Part shown: one piece after another, positions 15,763 through 23,783 of the stretch
How positions within the stretch are numbered: position 1 is the stretch's first letter
Layout of the letters: each line of letters opens with the position of its first letter
Assembly: GCA_964454305.1 (NCBI GenBank)
Contig: CAYVXX010000001.1
Location: forward strand, 74,883 to 138,882
Direction: 5' to 3'
Length of the DNA: 64,000 nt
DNA from: JAUSPI01 sp964454305
GTDB lineage: Bacteria > Desulfobacterota > Syntrophia > Syntrophales > JADFWA01
Notes under the pieces: model-generated
Told to the model about the DNA's origin: nothing
Database searches by the model: none
What the model saw: the letters and a program-made list of their open reading frames with translations, nothing else
Made by a program: the position numbers and the translations under genes

Positions 15763-16512
15763 ATGCGACTTGCCGGTATCGACATCGGTTCCCGAACCAT
15801 TGAACTGGTAGTGTTAAACGAAAGAGGGATTATTGAAAGCAAGCAGGCAGAGTCCGGCTTTGATCCGATGACGCAGACAAAAGAACTCCTTGAAGGGGTT
15901 CAGTATGACCGCATTATGGCTACCGGTTATGGACGTCATCTCTTTGAACTTTCTTTTGATGCCCCAACAGTTACGGAGATCAAGGCCTATGCTGTGGGCG
16001 CAAGGTCTCTGTTTCCTGAAGTCAGGACAATACTGGATATCGGAGGTCAGGACTCCAAGGCTATTTCGGTTAGTGATGAGGGAAAAGTTGTTAAGTTCGA
16101 GATGAACGACAGATGTGCAGCCGGGACTGGAAAATTTTTGGAAATTATGGCGACCACTCTCGGCTTTAGTTTAGATCAGTTTGGTGTGGAGGCACTTCAG
16201 GCAACCAAAGATATCCGGATAAATAGTATGTGTACCGTGTTTGCGGAATCGGAAGTCACCTCCCTTGTAGCTAAAGGAGTTAACCGGCGAGATATCGCCC
16301 TGGGTCTGCACCACTCTGTAGTACGCCGGGCCGTGGGAATGTTAAAAAGGGTCTCGGTTAAAGAACCTATCATCTTTGCCGGGGGCGTGGCAAGAAATCC
16401 ATGCACGCGCCATCTGTTGGAAGAGGTACTCGGACAAAAGATTGTGATACCTGAAAACCCGCAGATGGTGGGAGCACTTGGTGCGGCATTGCTCGCAGGT
16501 GAAAAGGGATAA
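15763..16512 (+). CDS. ATP-dependent activase of the double-cubane reductase (HgdC-like)
   Basis: ASKHA-fold ATPase, 249 aa, which injects low-potential electrons into the reductase. Visible are the phosphate-binding loop AGIDIGSRTIELV at the N-terminus, DIGGQDSKAI near residue 88-97, and the cluster-bridging Cys in NDRCAAGTGKFLE near residue 114-126 and SMCTVFAESEV. The homodimer would hold one [4Fe-4S] cluster between subunits. It starts 14 bases after the reductase. A decayed copy of its last part lies at about 5990-6180. Confidence 0.93.
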   Translation: MRLAGIDIGSRTIELVVLNERGIIESKQAESGFDPMTQTKELLEGVQYDRIMATGYGRHLFELSFDAPTVTEIKAYAVGARSLFPEVRTILDIGGQDSKAISVSDEGKVVKFEMNDRCAAGTGKFLEIMATTLGFSLDQFGVEALQATKDIRINSMCTVFAESEVTSLVAKGVNRRDIALGLHHSVVRRAVGMLKRVSVKEPIIFAGGVARNPCTRHLLEEVLGQKIVIPENPQMVGALGAALLAGEKG

Positions 16513-16570
16513 ATTTTATTTGTATAGGTAAAATGACACTATTTGTTTACATTAAAGAAAGAGGATAAAA

Positions 16571-17461
16571 ATGAATGGCAAGAAAGGATTTACACTTGGT
16601 TTATGTGCTGTATTTATGTTCGCATCGTTGAGCATAGCTACGCCATCTTATGGGGAAAGTGTGCTCAATAAGATAGAGAAGACAGGCAAGGTCAATATGG
16701 GCTTTCGAGAAGGCTCCGTTCCCTTTGGTTTTATGAATCAAAAAGGGGAATGGGTGGGCTTTGGTCTGGACCTTGGGAAGGAAATCGTGAAGGCCTTAGA
16801 GCAGAAATTTGGAAAAAATATCAAACTGGTCAAGAAACCGATCAATCCCAAGACCCGGATTCCCCTGGTCGTAAACGGTACGGTCGATATCGGCATCGGA
16901 TCAACAACCATTACCCTGGCCAGGGAAGAAGTCGTCGACTTCAGCCTTCCCTATTTTCTCACAGGGACCAGGCTTTTGGTTCCAAAGGACAGTCCCATCA
17001 AAGATTTTCCGGATCTGGCAGGCAAGCGGGTCGGTATGGGTAGCGGATCCACCGCAAATATTAAAGGGATAGACAGAGCAGTCGCATCGGGTCTTATCAA
17101 ACCAGCCTGTAAGAAGGTACTCTTTGAAGAGCATAACAAGGGTTTCCTGGCACTGCAACAGGGTAAGATTCATGCCTATTTCACGGATGCCAGCATACTG
17201 GCCGGTATGAAGACAAAAGCCCGGAATCCAGGCAATTGGAAAATTGTTGGTAGATACCTAACATATGAACCCTATGGAATCATTCTTCCTGAAAATCAGG
17301 GTGAATGGCGTGATTTCGTGAACGCCACGCTTATTAAAATGATTAAAAGCGGCAAGTTTGAGGAAATCTACGACAAATGGTTCGGTCCGAACGGTGAGGT
17401 ACCATTGCCTATGAGTGATGAGTACAAGACTTTACTTAAGGCTCTGAGCTATCCGGATTAG
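16571..17461 (+). CDS. Periplasmic amino-acid-binding protein of an ABC importer
   Basis: 296-aa solute-binding protein of the family 3 type. Residues 1-26 form a Sec signal peptide (KKGFTLGLCAVFMFASLSIATPS, quoted only as a region), then the binding fold: FGFMNQKGEWVGFGLDLGKEI, KKPINPKTRIPLVVNG, DIGIGSTTITLAREE, LAGKRVGMGSGSTA. It resembles glutamate/aspartate or general polar amino-acid receptors. AAGAGG precedes the ATG. A gap of about 170 bases, in which I see no gene, parts it from the permeases, as usual when the receptor is made in excess. Confidence 0.92.
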   Translation: MNGKKGFTLGLCAVFMFASLSIATPSYGESVLNKIEKTGKVNMGFREGSVPFGFMNQKGEWVGFGLDLGKEIVKALEQKFGKNIKLVKKPINPKTRIPLVVNGTVDIGIGSTTITLAREEVVDFSLPYFLTGTRLLVPKDSPIKDFPDLAGKRVGMGSGSTANIKGIDRAVASGLIKPACKKVLFEEHNKGFLALQQGKIHAYFTDASILAGMKTKARNPGNWKIVGRYLTYEPYGIILPENQGEWRDFVNATLIKMIKSGKFEEIYDKWFGPNGEVPLPMSDEYKTLLKALSYPD

Positions 17462-17631
17462 AGCGCCGAAAAGGCCGAGGCCCTCATCAAGATCATAGCT
17501 TTCTGTGGGAAAGGCGTTTCAAAGAATGGACGTTGGCCTTTCGTGTATTTGTGCAAGAATTGGTTGCAAACAACGCTGTTCAAAAGTGATTGTTAGCAAT
17601 TGTCAGTGGTTTCTCCGGTGCCGGATAGGTT

Positions 17632-18360
17632 ATGGATTTTTTTAATTATACCTTTGATTGGAGTGTTCTCTGGCGTCATCCATATGGCGGTTTGTTAATC
17701 AAGGGTATCCTAACAACCCTCCACTTATCACTACTGGCCTGGATGATCGCCGTGGTATTGGGTGTCACGATTGGCATTTTTCGGGTTTTACCGTTCCGGT
17801 TGGTCCGTTTCGCAGGAAGCGCCTATGTGCAGCTCTTTCGCAACGTACCCTTTCTGGTTCAACTTTTTTTCTGGTATTTCGCAGCGCCTCTATTACTGCC
17901 CAAACCAGCGCAGGAGTGGTTGTACGATAATGTGCCCAATTATTCATATTGGGCCGGAGTTATCTCCCTGGGAACATATACAGCTTCTCGGGTAGCAGAG
18001 CAGTTTCGTTCCGGTCTCTTGTCAATTTCGCAAGATCAATACCGGACTGCATATTCCACGGGTCTTACAACCTTGCAGACTTACCGTTACGTCATTGCTC
18101 CATATGCCTTCCGAATCATTATACCACCCTTTACTACTGAATTTCTGACTTGTTTTAAAAATTCGGCTCTAACGATGACCATAGGCGTAATGGAGATCAC
18201 ACATACGGCCTATTATATCGATTCATTTACCTGGCACGGCCTGGAGACGACCACGGCGGCCAGCCTGGTCTATTTATGCATCGCGCTATGCGTTGTGCTC
18301 TTTATGTCGTTTATAGAAAAAAGTATTCATATTCCAGGTATGATTGCCAGGGAACAATGA
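17632..18360 (+). CDS. Polar amino-acid ABC transporter permease 1
   Basis: 242-aa HisMQ-type inner-membrane permease. It has several membrane segments (GILTTLHLSLLAWMIAVVLGVTIG first) and the EAA-loop motif in the middle (YRTAYSTGLTTLQTYRYVIAPYAFR). It pairs with permease 2, starting 3 bases after its stop, to form the heterodimeric channel. Specificity cannot be read out; GltJ-like glutamate/aspartate permeases are the nearest type. Confidence 0.92.
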   Translation: MDFFNYTFDWSVLWRHPYGGLLIKGILTTLHLSLLAWMIAVVLGVTIGIFRVLPFRLVRFAGSAYVQLFRNVPFLVQLFFWYFAAPLLLPKPAQEWLYDNVPNYSYWAGVISLGTYTASRVAEQFRSGLLSISQDQYRTAYSTGLTTLQTYRYVIAPYAFRIIIPPFTTEFLTCFKNSALTMTIGVMEITHTAYYIDSFTWHGLETTTAASLVYLCIALCVVLFMSFIEKSIHIPGMIAREQ

Positions 18361-18363
18361 GCT

Positions 18364-19017
18364 ATGGACCTGAGCGTCATTTCAATAAACTTTAAATTCA
18401 TGATAGGAGGTCTTGTTCTAACTTTTGAGTTAGCCCTGATAACCATGGCGGGAGGTTTGATAGTCGGCATTATTCTGGCAATGGCTCGCCTTTCACCCAG
18501 ACACTGTCTCTATTATCCGACCACCATCTACATCCATTTTTTTCGCGGTCTGCCTCTGATTTTGGTGATTTTCTGGTTATACTTTCTGTCGCCCGTTATT
18601 ACAGGAAGATCGCTGGGAGCATTCTCCGCTGCTGTCATTTCTTTTATTGTATTTGAGGCTGCGTATTTCGCTGAAATTATACGTGCCGGGGTACAATCCG
18701 TTTCCCACGGACAGGCCATGGCCGCCTACTCCAGCGGGCTGACCTTTTATCAAACCACACGTTATGTAATTCTGCCGCAGGCGCTGCATAATATGGTGCC
18801 TGCACTGGTCAATCAGGCCGTAATCATTTTTCAGGATACATCCCTGGCCTATGTCATCGGACTGAGAGAATTCTTGCGCCGGGTCAATTTGGTTGATGCC
18901 CGGGAGGCGCGGTCCGTTGAACTCTATCTCTTCGCCGGCTTGGTCTATTTCACAATCTGTTCCGCAGGTTCTCTGGCCAGCCATCGGCTCGAAAAGCGGC
19001 GAGCAAGGAGTTGTTAG
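18364..19017 (+). CDS. Polar amino-acid ABC transporter permease 2
   Basis: 217-aa HisMQ-type permease. The early membrane segment (GGLVLTFELALITMAGGLIVG) and the EAA-type loop QAMAAYSSGLTFYQTTRYVILPQAL are clear. It lies between permease 1 and the ATPase, both within a few bases, so the three form one unit. GltK-like by order and length. Confidence 0.92.
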   Translation: MDLSVISINFKFMIGGLVLTFELALITMAGGLIVGIILAMARLSPRHCLYYPTTIYIHFFRGLPLILVIFWLYFLSPVITGRSLGAFSAAVISFIVFEAAYFAEIIRAGVQSVSHGQAMAAYSSGLTFYQTTRYVILPQALHNMVPALVNQAVIIFQDTSLAYVIGLREFLRRVNLVDAREARSVELYLFAGLVYFTICSAGSLASHRLEKRRARSC

Positions 19018-19018
19018 A

Positions 19019-19747
19019 TTGATTAAAATTAAAGGCGTGAGCCTGTGGTATGATAAAGGATTTAAAGCGCTTGATAATATCACTGAAACAATACAAAGAG
19101 GCCAGACAGTCGTCATATGTGGCCCCAGTGGTTCAGGAAAAAGTTCACTGCTCAGGTGTATGAACGGCCTGGAGCGTTTCCAGGAAGGCGAGATTTTTGT
19201 CGATGGAGTATCCGTGCAGGATCCCGAAACAGATATCCATAAACTCCGCTCTGATATCGGTGTGGTATTCCAGCGTTTTGAGCTCTATCCTCACATGACA
19301 GCAATGCAGAATATAACCTTGGCGCCTATCCGGGTTCGTCACAAATCAAAAAGAGAGGCTGAGGAAAAGGCCATGGAGCTACTCGAACGGGTGGAGATCC
19401 CGGAACAAGCTTTTAAATACCCGGAAGAACTTTCTGGAGGCCAGAAGCAGCGGGTAGCCATCGCCCGAGCCATGGCTATGGAACCCAAAACTATGCTTTT
19501 TGATGAGCCTACTTCGGCCCTGGACCCGGAAATGATTAAAGAGGTCCTCGATGTCATGATTAACCTGGCCAGGGAAGGAATGACCATGGTTGTGGTAACT
19601 CATGAGATGGGATTTGCCAGGGAAGTGGCCAATGAGATCATCTTTATGGATGAGGGGAGGATCATTGAGCGGGGCGCTGATCGCAGCTTTTTTGATAATC
19701 CGAAAAATGAAAGGACCCGTCAGTTCTTAAGTCGTATCTTGATATAG
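19019..19747 (+). CDS. Polar amino-acid ABC transporter ATP-binding protein (TTG start)
   Basis: 242-aa GlnQ/GltL-type ATPase. Walker A GPSGSGKSSLLR near residue 36-47, signature LSGGQKQRVAIARAMA near residue 139, Walker B MLFDEPTSALDPE, and the switch His in VVVTHEMGFAREV. I place the start at TTG 19019, 8 bases after AAGGAG and one base after the permease stop; the protein then opens MIKIKGVSLWY, which is the family length. No ATG fits. It energises uptake through the two upstream permeases. Confidence 0.92.
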   Translation: MIKIKGVSLWYDKGFKALDNITETIQRGQTVVICGPSGSGKSSLLRCMNGLERFQEGEIFVDGVSVQDPETDIHKLRSDIGVVFQRFELYPHMTAMQNITLAPIRVRHKSKREAEEKAMELLERVEIPEQAFKYPEELSGGQKQRVAIARAMAMEPKTMLFDEPTSALDPEMIKEVLDVMINLAREGMTMVVVTHEMGFAREVANEIIFMDEGRIIERGADRSFFDNPKNERTRQFLSRILI

Positions 19748-19781
19748 AATGATGGGGGTCAAAACCAGAGGGCCGTGTTAA

Positions 19782-20618
19782 ATGAAAAAAAGTGTCAAAA
19801 TTTCCATATTGTGCGAAGATCAAGCCAAAATGGGATACATGGACAAAATATTTTTAGGCCAACATGGATTTTCTGCTTTTATAGAAGCCGGGGAAAAGAT
19901 TTTATTTGATACTGGTTCTACTGATGTTATTATCTATAATGCAGCTTTGCTTGGAATCAATTTGAATGCCACAGACTTGATTGTATTAAGCCATGGACAC
20001 TGGGATCATGCCAATGGACTGAAAGCACTCCATACAAAGGGAATAAAGAAGAAGCTTTTAGTCCACCCCGGCGCATTTATCGACAGACGCAAGGCAACAG
20101 GGGAATATAACGGCATGTCGTACAACCAGGAGGAAACGGCAGAAAAATTTGATTTGGTCTTATTAAAAGAGCCCTATCAAATTTCAGATAATATTTACTT
20201 TTTGGGAGAAATCCCCAGGGTCAATGAATTTGAAGCTAAAAAAACTACATTTTTTTACATGAATGAAGGGGAGAAACTTCAAGATTTCATTATGGATGAT
20301 ACAGCTCTTGCCATAAAAACTGAAAAAGGATTGGTGATTGTTACCGGATGTTCACATGCAGGTATCTGCAATATTGTTGAGCATGCCAGAGAAGTTACCA
20401 ATCAGGATAAAGTATATGTTGTTATGGGCGGCTTTCATCTGTTAGGAGATCAGTGTCAATTGCAAAAAACGATCGATTATTTCCTGAAAAACAGGGTTGA
20501 GCATTTGTATCCCATGCATTGCACTGATTTACCATCTCTATCGAGGTTTTATGAAACGTTCGGAATCAAAAAGTTATGCGCCGGGGATACCATTGAAATC
20601 AATCACCGATCATTTTAG
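19782..20618 (+). CDS. Metallo-beta-lactamase-fold hydrolase
   Basis: 278-aa MBL-fold protein with the metal motif SHGHWDHANG near residue 69-78 and further ligands in GCSHAGICNIVEHA and MHCTDLPSL. It is of the type once called dihydropterin-aminobenzene-phosphate synthase-like, whose members have varied or unknown substrates. No signal peptide. It lies 34 bases after the ABC operon and before the selenium genes nifS-like/selD; which neighbours it serves is unclear. Confidence 0.8.
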   Translation: MKKSVKISILCEDQAKMGYMDKIFLGQHGFSAFIEAGEKILFDTGSTDVIIYNAALLGINLNATDLIVLSHGHWDHANGLKALHTKGIKKKLLVHPGAFIDRRKATGEYNGMSYNQEETAEKFDLVLLKEPYQISDNIYFLGEIPRVNEFEAKKTTFFYMNEGEKLQDFIMDDTALAIKTEKGLVIVTGCSHAGICNIVEHAREVTNQDKVYVVMGGFHLLGDQCQLQKTIDYFLKNRVEHLYPMHCTDLPSLSRFYETFGIKKLCAGDTIEINHRSF

Positions 20619-20700
20619 GGGAAGTGGTGTTTGGTGCACTCCAAGGCTTGCATAGAAACGGGGAGGAGATTCAAATTTTGTTTTTAAAGGAGGTCAACCA

Positions 20701-21822
20701 ATGATCTATCTTGATTACAATGCCACCACCCCTGTAGCCCCGGAAGTGGCCGAGGCCATGATGCCCATTATCCTGGATAACTTTGGAAATCCAAGTAGTT
20801 CCTACAATCTGGGAAGGAAGGCAAAGCAGGCGCTGGAAAAGGCCCGCGGCCAGGTGGCCGGACTTTTGGGGTGCGAGCCAGACGAGATTGTCTTTACAAG
20901 CGGGGGGAGTGAATCAAATAACACAGTACTGAAGGGTGTGGCCGTGAGCCTGCGTGATAAAGGTCGTCACATCATTACAACCGAGATCGAACATCCCTCC
21001 ATATCCAATCCTGCCATATTTCTCATGGAAAATGGCTGGGATGTAACCTTTCTTCCCGTTGATCAATACGGCCAGGTGGCGCCGGATGATGTGAAAAAGG
21101 CCATCAGGAAAGATACAGTGCTCATCACGGTCATGCATGCCAACAATGAGACGGGAACCATCCAGCCTATTCCGGAGATCGGACATATTTCCAGGGAACA
21201 GGGAATACTTTTACATACCGATGCCGCCCAGTCTGTCGGCAAGGTGGAGATCGATGTAGATAACCTGTGTGTGGATTTTCTAACCGTGGCCGGCCATAAA
21301 TTATATGCACCCAAGGGAGTTGGTGTGTTATATATACGCAATGGCATAGAGATTGAACCTCTGATTCATGGAGGCGGTCAGGAGATGGGCCACAGATCCG
21401 GCACCGAGAATATCATACTCAATGCAGGTCTGGGGGAGGCATGTGAACTGGCCGGGAGGAACATTAAGGATGACATGATTCGTCTCGCCGCCCTTCGCGA
21501 TCGACTCCATGATAAGATAGTCGCGCAAGTTCCCGGAGCAAGGCTGAACGGTCATCCCGAAAACCGTCTTCCGAATACTCTCAATCTCTCCTTTCCCGGC
21601 ATGACCGGAAGCGATATCCTGGATGGGATTCCCAGACTGTGTGCATCTACCGGCGCTGCCTGCGAGGACCGTTCTATAACAATTTCTCATGTCCTTGCCG
21701 CCATGGGTGTCTCCCGGGAGACAGGGATGGGCGCTGTTCGACTTACCCTTGGCAGGCCTACGACTGAGACCGAGGTTGATCAAGCGGCAGAGTGGATAAT
21801 AGAAAAGGTGAAATATGGATGA
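20701..21822 (+). CDS. Cysteine desulfurase (NifS/IscS class V), selenium-linked
   Basis: 373-aa PLP enzyme that takes sulfur from cysteine or selenium from selenocysteine. The N-terminus MIYLDYNATTPVAPEV is typical; the PLP lysine is in VAGHKLYAPKG near residue 203-206; the catalytic loop reads CASTGAACEDRS with its Cys near residue 321, instead of the usual SGSAC. AAAGGAGG precedes the ATG. Its stop overlaps the start of selD by 8 bases, a pairing that suggests it feeds SelD with selenide-level selenium; direct proof is lacking. It is probably not the housekeeping IscS, since no iscU or hsc genes are near. Confidence 0.9.
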   Translation: MIYLDYNATTPVAPEVAEAMMPIILDNFGNPSSSYNLGRKAKQALEKARGQVAGLLGCEPDEIVFTSGGSESNNTVLKGVAVSLRDKGRHIITTEIEHPSISNPAIFLMENGWDVTFLPVDQYGQVAPDDVKKAIRKDTVLITVMHANNETGTIQPIPEIGHISREQGILLHTDAAQSVGKVEIDVDNLCVDFLTVAGHKLYAPKGVGVLYIRNGIEIEPLIHGGGQEMGHRSGTENIILNAGLGEACELAGRNIKDDMIRLAALRDRLHDKIVAQVPGARLNGHPENRLPNTLNLSFPGMTGSDILDGIPRLCASTGAACEDRSITISHVLAAMGVSRETGMGAVRLTLGRPTTETEVDQAAEWIIEKVKYG

Positions 21823-22867
21823 CAAGTCAAAAATACGTCTTACGGAAACAGTACATGGTGCCGGGTGAGCCTGTAAGATAGGTCCGGGAGACCTTGACAA
21901 GGCTTTACGTGGACTGCCACTCCAGTCCGATCCGAACCTGATCGTGGGAATAGAAAGTGCTGAGGATGCAGGTGTTTATAAGTTGAGCGATGACCTCGCC
22001 ATTATTCAGACACTCGATTTCTTCACACCCATCGTCGACGATCCCTATACCTTCGGCCAGGTTGCTGCGGTCAATTCTCTATCAGATGTCTATGCCATGG
22101 GGGGGAAACCCATTACGGCCATGAATATAATCTGTTTTCCGATAAACAAGATGGATGTAGGGGTACTCCAGCAGATACTTCTTGGTGGCCTGGACAAGAT
22201 GCAAGAGGCGGAAGTAGTTCTGGTCGGTGGACACAGTGTGGAAGATGATGAGCTAAAGTATGGGCTATCTGTTACCGGGATTATCCACCCTGACAAAGTG
22301 CTTTTCAACAGGGGAGCAAGAGTCGGTGATAACCTTATCCTGACCAAACCTCTGGGAACAGGGATTATCAACACAGCACTGAAGGGGGAGATGGCCGACG
22401 ATTATCTGGTAGCCGAATCCATAAAATGCATGCTCACTTTAAATAAAAGGGCTGCGGAGTTGATGGCGGAATTTGCCGACATTCACGCGTGTACTGATGT
22501 AACCGGTTTCGGGTTTCTCGGCCATGCCTGCGAGATGATAGAAGGAAGCGATGTGGGAATGATTATTGATTCCTCACAGGTCCCCTACTTCCAGGAAATC
22601 CAAGAGCTGGTAGAGATGGGGTTAGTGCCGGGGGGATTGCACAGAAACAGGGAATTTCGCATACATATGATCAAGGCAGATCCCGATTGTCCCGCCTGGA
22701 TGGTGGATGTCCTCTTCGATCCGCAAACTGCCGGCGGTTTACTCATCGCCTTACCTTCAGAACAGGCAGAAAAGCTATTGAGAAGGATGCATGATGAGGG
22801 TATAGAAGAAGCACGCATCGTTGGTGAGATAGTATCGAAACCGAAAGGAGAAATCGTAGTATTATAA
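21815..22867 (+). CDS. selD: Selenophosphate synthetase with selenocysteine in the active site
   Basis: Makes selenophosphate from selenide and ATP, the Se donor for tRNA-Sec and other uses. Reading from ATG 21815 with UGA 21866-21868 as Sec gives 350 aa, the family length. The start reads LTETVHGAG-U-ACKIGPGDLD, matching the catalytic loop where other SelDs have Cys or Sec followed by the key Lys. A start after the UGA (21944) would remove the catalytic loop. Later motifs: NSLSDVYAMGGKP, VLVGGHSVEDDELKYG, DVTGFGFLGHACEM, DPQTAGGLL. It overlaps the desulfurase gene by 8 bases. A SECIS-like hairpin follows the UGA. Confidence 0.95.
21866..21903 (+). promoter_or_regulatory. Sec codon and SECIS-like hairpin in selD
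   Basis: UGA at 21866-21868. AGGUC (21880-21884) pairs with GACCU (21890-21894) around the loop CGGGA, 16 bases after the UGA. A lower stem GCCU (21869-21872) with AGGC (21900-21903) extends it. This meets the loose bacterial SECIS rule (short apical loop with a G in its first two bases, 16-37 bases from the UGA). Confidence 0.75.
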
Positions 22868-22894
22868 ATAATTGACAGATACGATAATATAGGC

Positions 22895-22921
22895 TTGACA
22901 TGATATTTAAACTAATATAGA
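22895..22921 (+). promoter_or_regulatory. Candidate promoter of rpsT
   Basis: TTGACA at 22895-22900 and TATAGA at 22916-22921 with a 15-base spacer, which is short. A second TTGACA is at 22872-22877. The intergenic stretch after selD is AT-rich, as expected for a promoter region. Confidence 0.35.
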
Positions 22922-22972
22922 TAGTCTATTCTTTAAAAATAATCTCGGCTAAAAATAAGGGGGAGTTTTTTA

Positions 22973-23248
22973 TTGGCAACACATAAATCCGCAGAAAAGA
23001 GAAACAAACAGAATGAAAAACGGAGGATGAGAAACACATCGATAAAGACCCATGTAAAGACGAAGGTCAAGGCGGTTCTCGGGTCCGTTAAAGATAAGGA
23101 TATCGAAGGGGCAAAGAGCGCCCTTGCCAGTGTTATACCTGTTATAGACAAGGCCTCAGCCAAGGGTGTCCTTCATAAAAATACTGCATCGCGAAAAATT
23201 TCAAGACTGACCAAGAAAGTAAATACCCTTCATACTTTAGAATCCTGA
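22973..23248 (+). CDS. rpsT: 30S ribosomal protein S20 (TTG start)
   Basis: 91-aa basic protein that binds 16S rRNA early in 30S assembly. It opens LATHKSAEKRNKQNEKRRMRN and continues with SIKTHVKTKVKAVLG and the C-terminal KNTASRKISRLTKKVN, all typical of S20. The start is TTG 22973, after GGGGGAG; no ATG is available. A weak start codon for S20 is known in other bacteria as part of its autoregulation. The last codons overlap convergent lptE by 12 bases. Confidence 0.95.
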   Translation: MATHKSAEKRNKQNEKRRMRNTSIKTHVKTKVKAVLGSVKDKDIEGAKSALASVIPVIDKASAKGVLHKNTASRKISRLTKKVNTLHTLES

Positions 23249-23773
23249 CATAATATATCGATATGTCTTTTTAGCTGTGTCTTCAGCGAGTTTCTTGAGG
23301 GCAGTTGTTCTATTAGTTTCAGTTGTATTCGGGCTACTTTCATCAACCAGGTAATCTTCTTTCTCTGAAAGATTCTTGTTGGCCCAGATAATCGTTTTGC
23401 TTTCTCTCTCCTCAAACACAACCTCCATGGTCACGATTACACGGTTTTCCTTAGCCAGCTCGGTTGTGCTGTAAGCAAGGTGAGGAGTGACAAGGCTGTT
23501 TATACTTCCCTTTAATACAGTATCGGCAAGGTTTTTACTGTTTACCAGCTTGAATCTGCTTCCTTTTCTAAACTGATCAATAAATGAGTTCCTGAAATAG
23601 TTTTCAATATTTGCCTCACTGGTATTGTTGGAAAAATTATCAACAAAAACCGTTTTAAGTCTTTTATCTATATGCTCACCTCCTGGAGAGAAGTGATATC
23701 CGCAACCAGCGGCAAGAAAAGAAACTACCACGATAACTGTCAGAAAATTTGTTTTCAGTATTCGCCAAATCAT
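23237..23773 (-). CDS. lptE: LPS-assembly lipoprotein LptE
   Basis: 178-aa outer-membrane lipoprotein that plugs the LptD barrel. The N-terminus has a type II signal peptide ending in the lipobox AAGC before GYHFSPGG, the usual start of mature LptE/RlpB. The rest, such as VFVDNFSNNTSEANIENYF and LKGSINSLVTPHLAYS, fits the family. It lies 10 bases downstream of leuS on the same strand, the order (leuS-lptE) common in proteobacteria, though holA, usually next, is absent here. Confidence 0.9.
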   Translation of the reverse strand: MIWRILKTNFLTVIVVVSFLAAGCGYHFSPGGEHIDKRLKTVFVDNFSNNTSEANIENYFRNSFIDQFRKGSRFKLVNSKNLADTVLKGSINSLVTPHLAYSTTELAKENRVIVTMEVVFEERESKTIIWANKNLSEKEDYLVDESSPNTTETNRTTALKKLAEDTAKKTYRYIMSGF

Positions 23774-23783
23774 CGGTAAACTC

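Noticed and set aside
14471..16512. True 2-hydroxyglutaryl-CoA dehydratase pathway
   Set aside because: Only one reductase subunit gene accompanies the activase and no CoA-transferase or CoA-dehydrogenase gene is near; the length and motifs fit the double-cubane group better.
20630..20690. Fragment of a second selD before the desulfurase gene (GLHRN-like codons)
   Set aside because: A short match (ggcttgcatagaaacggg) to the selD stretch coding GGLHRN is too short to tell from chance.
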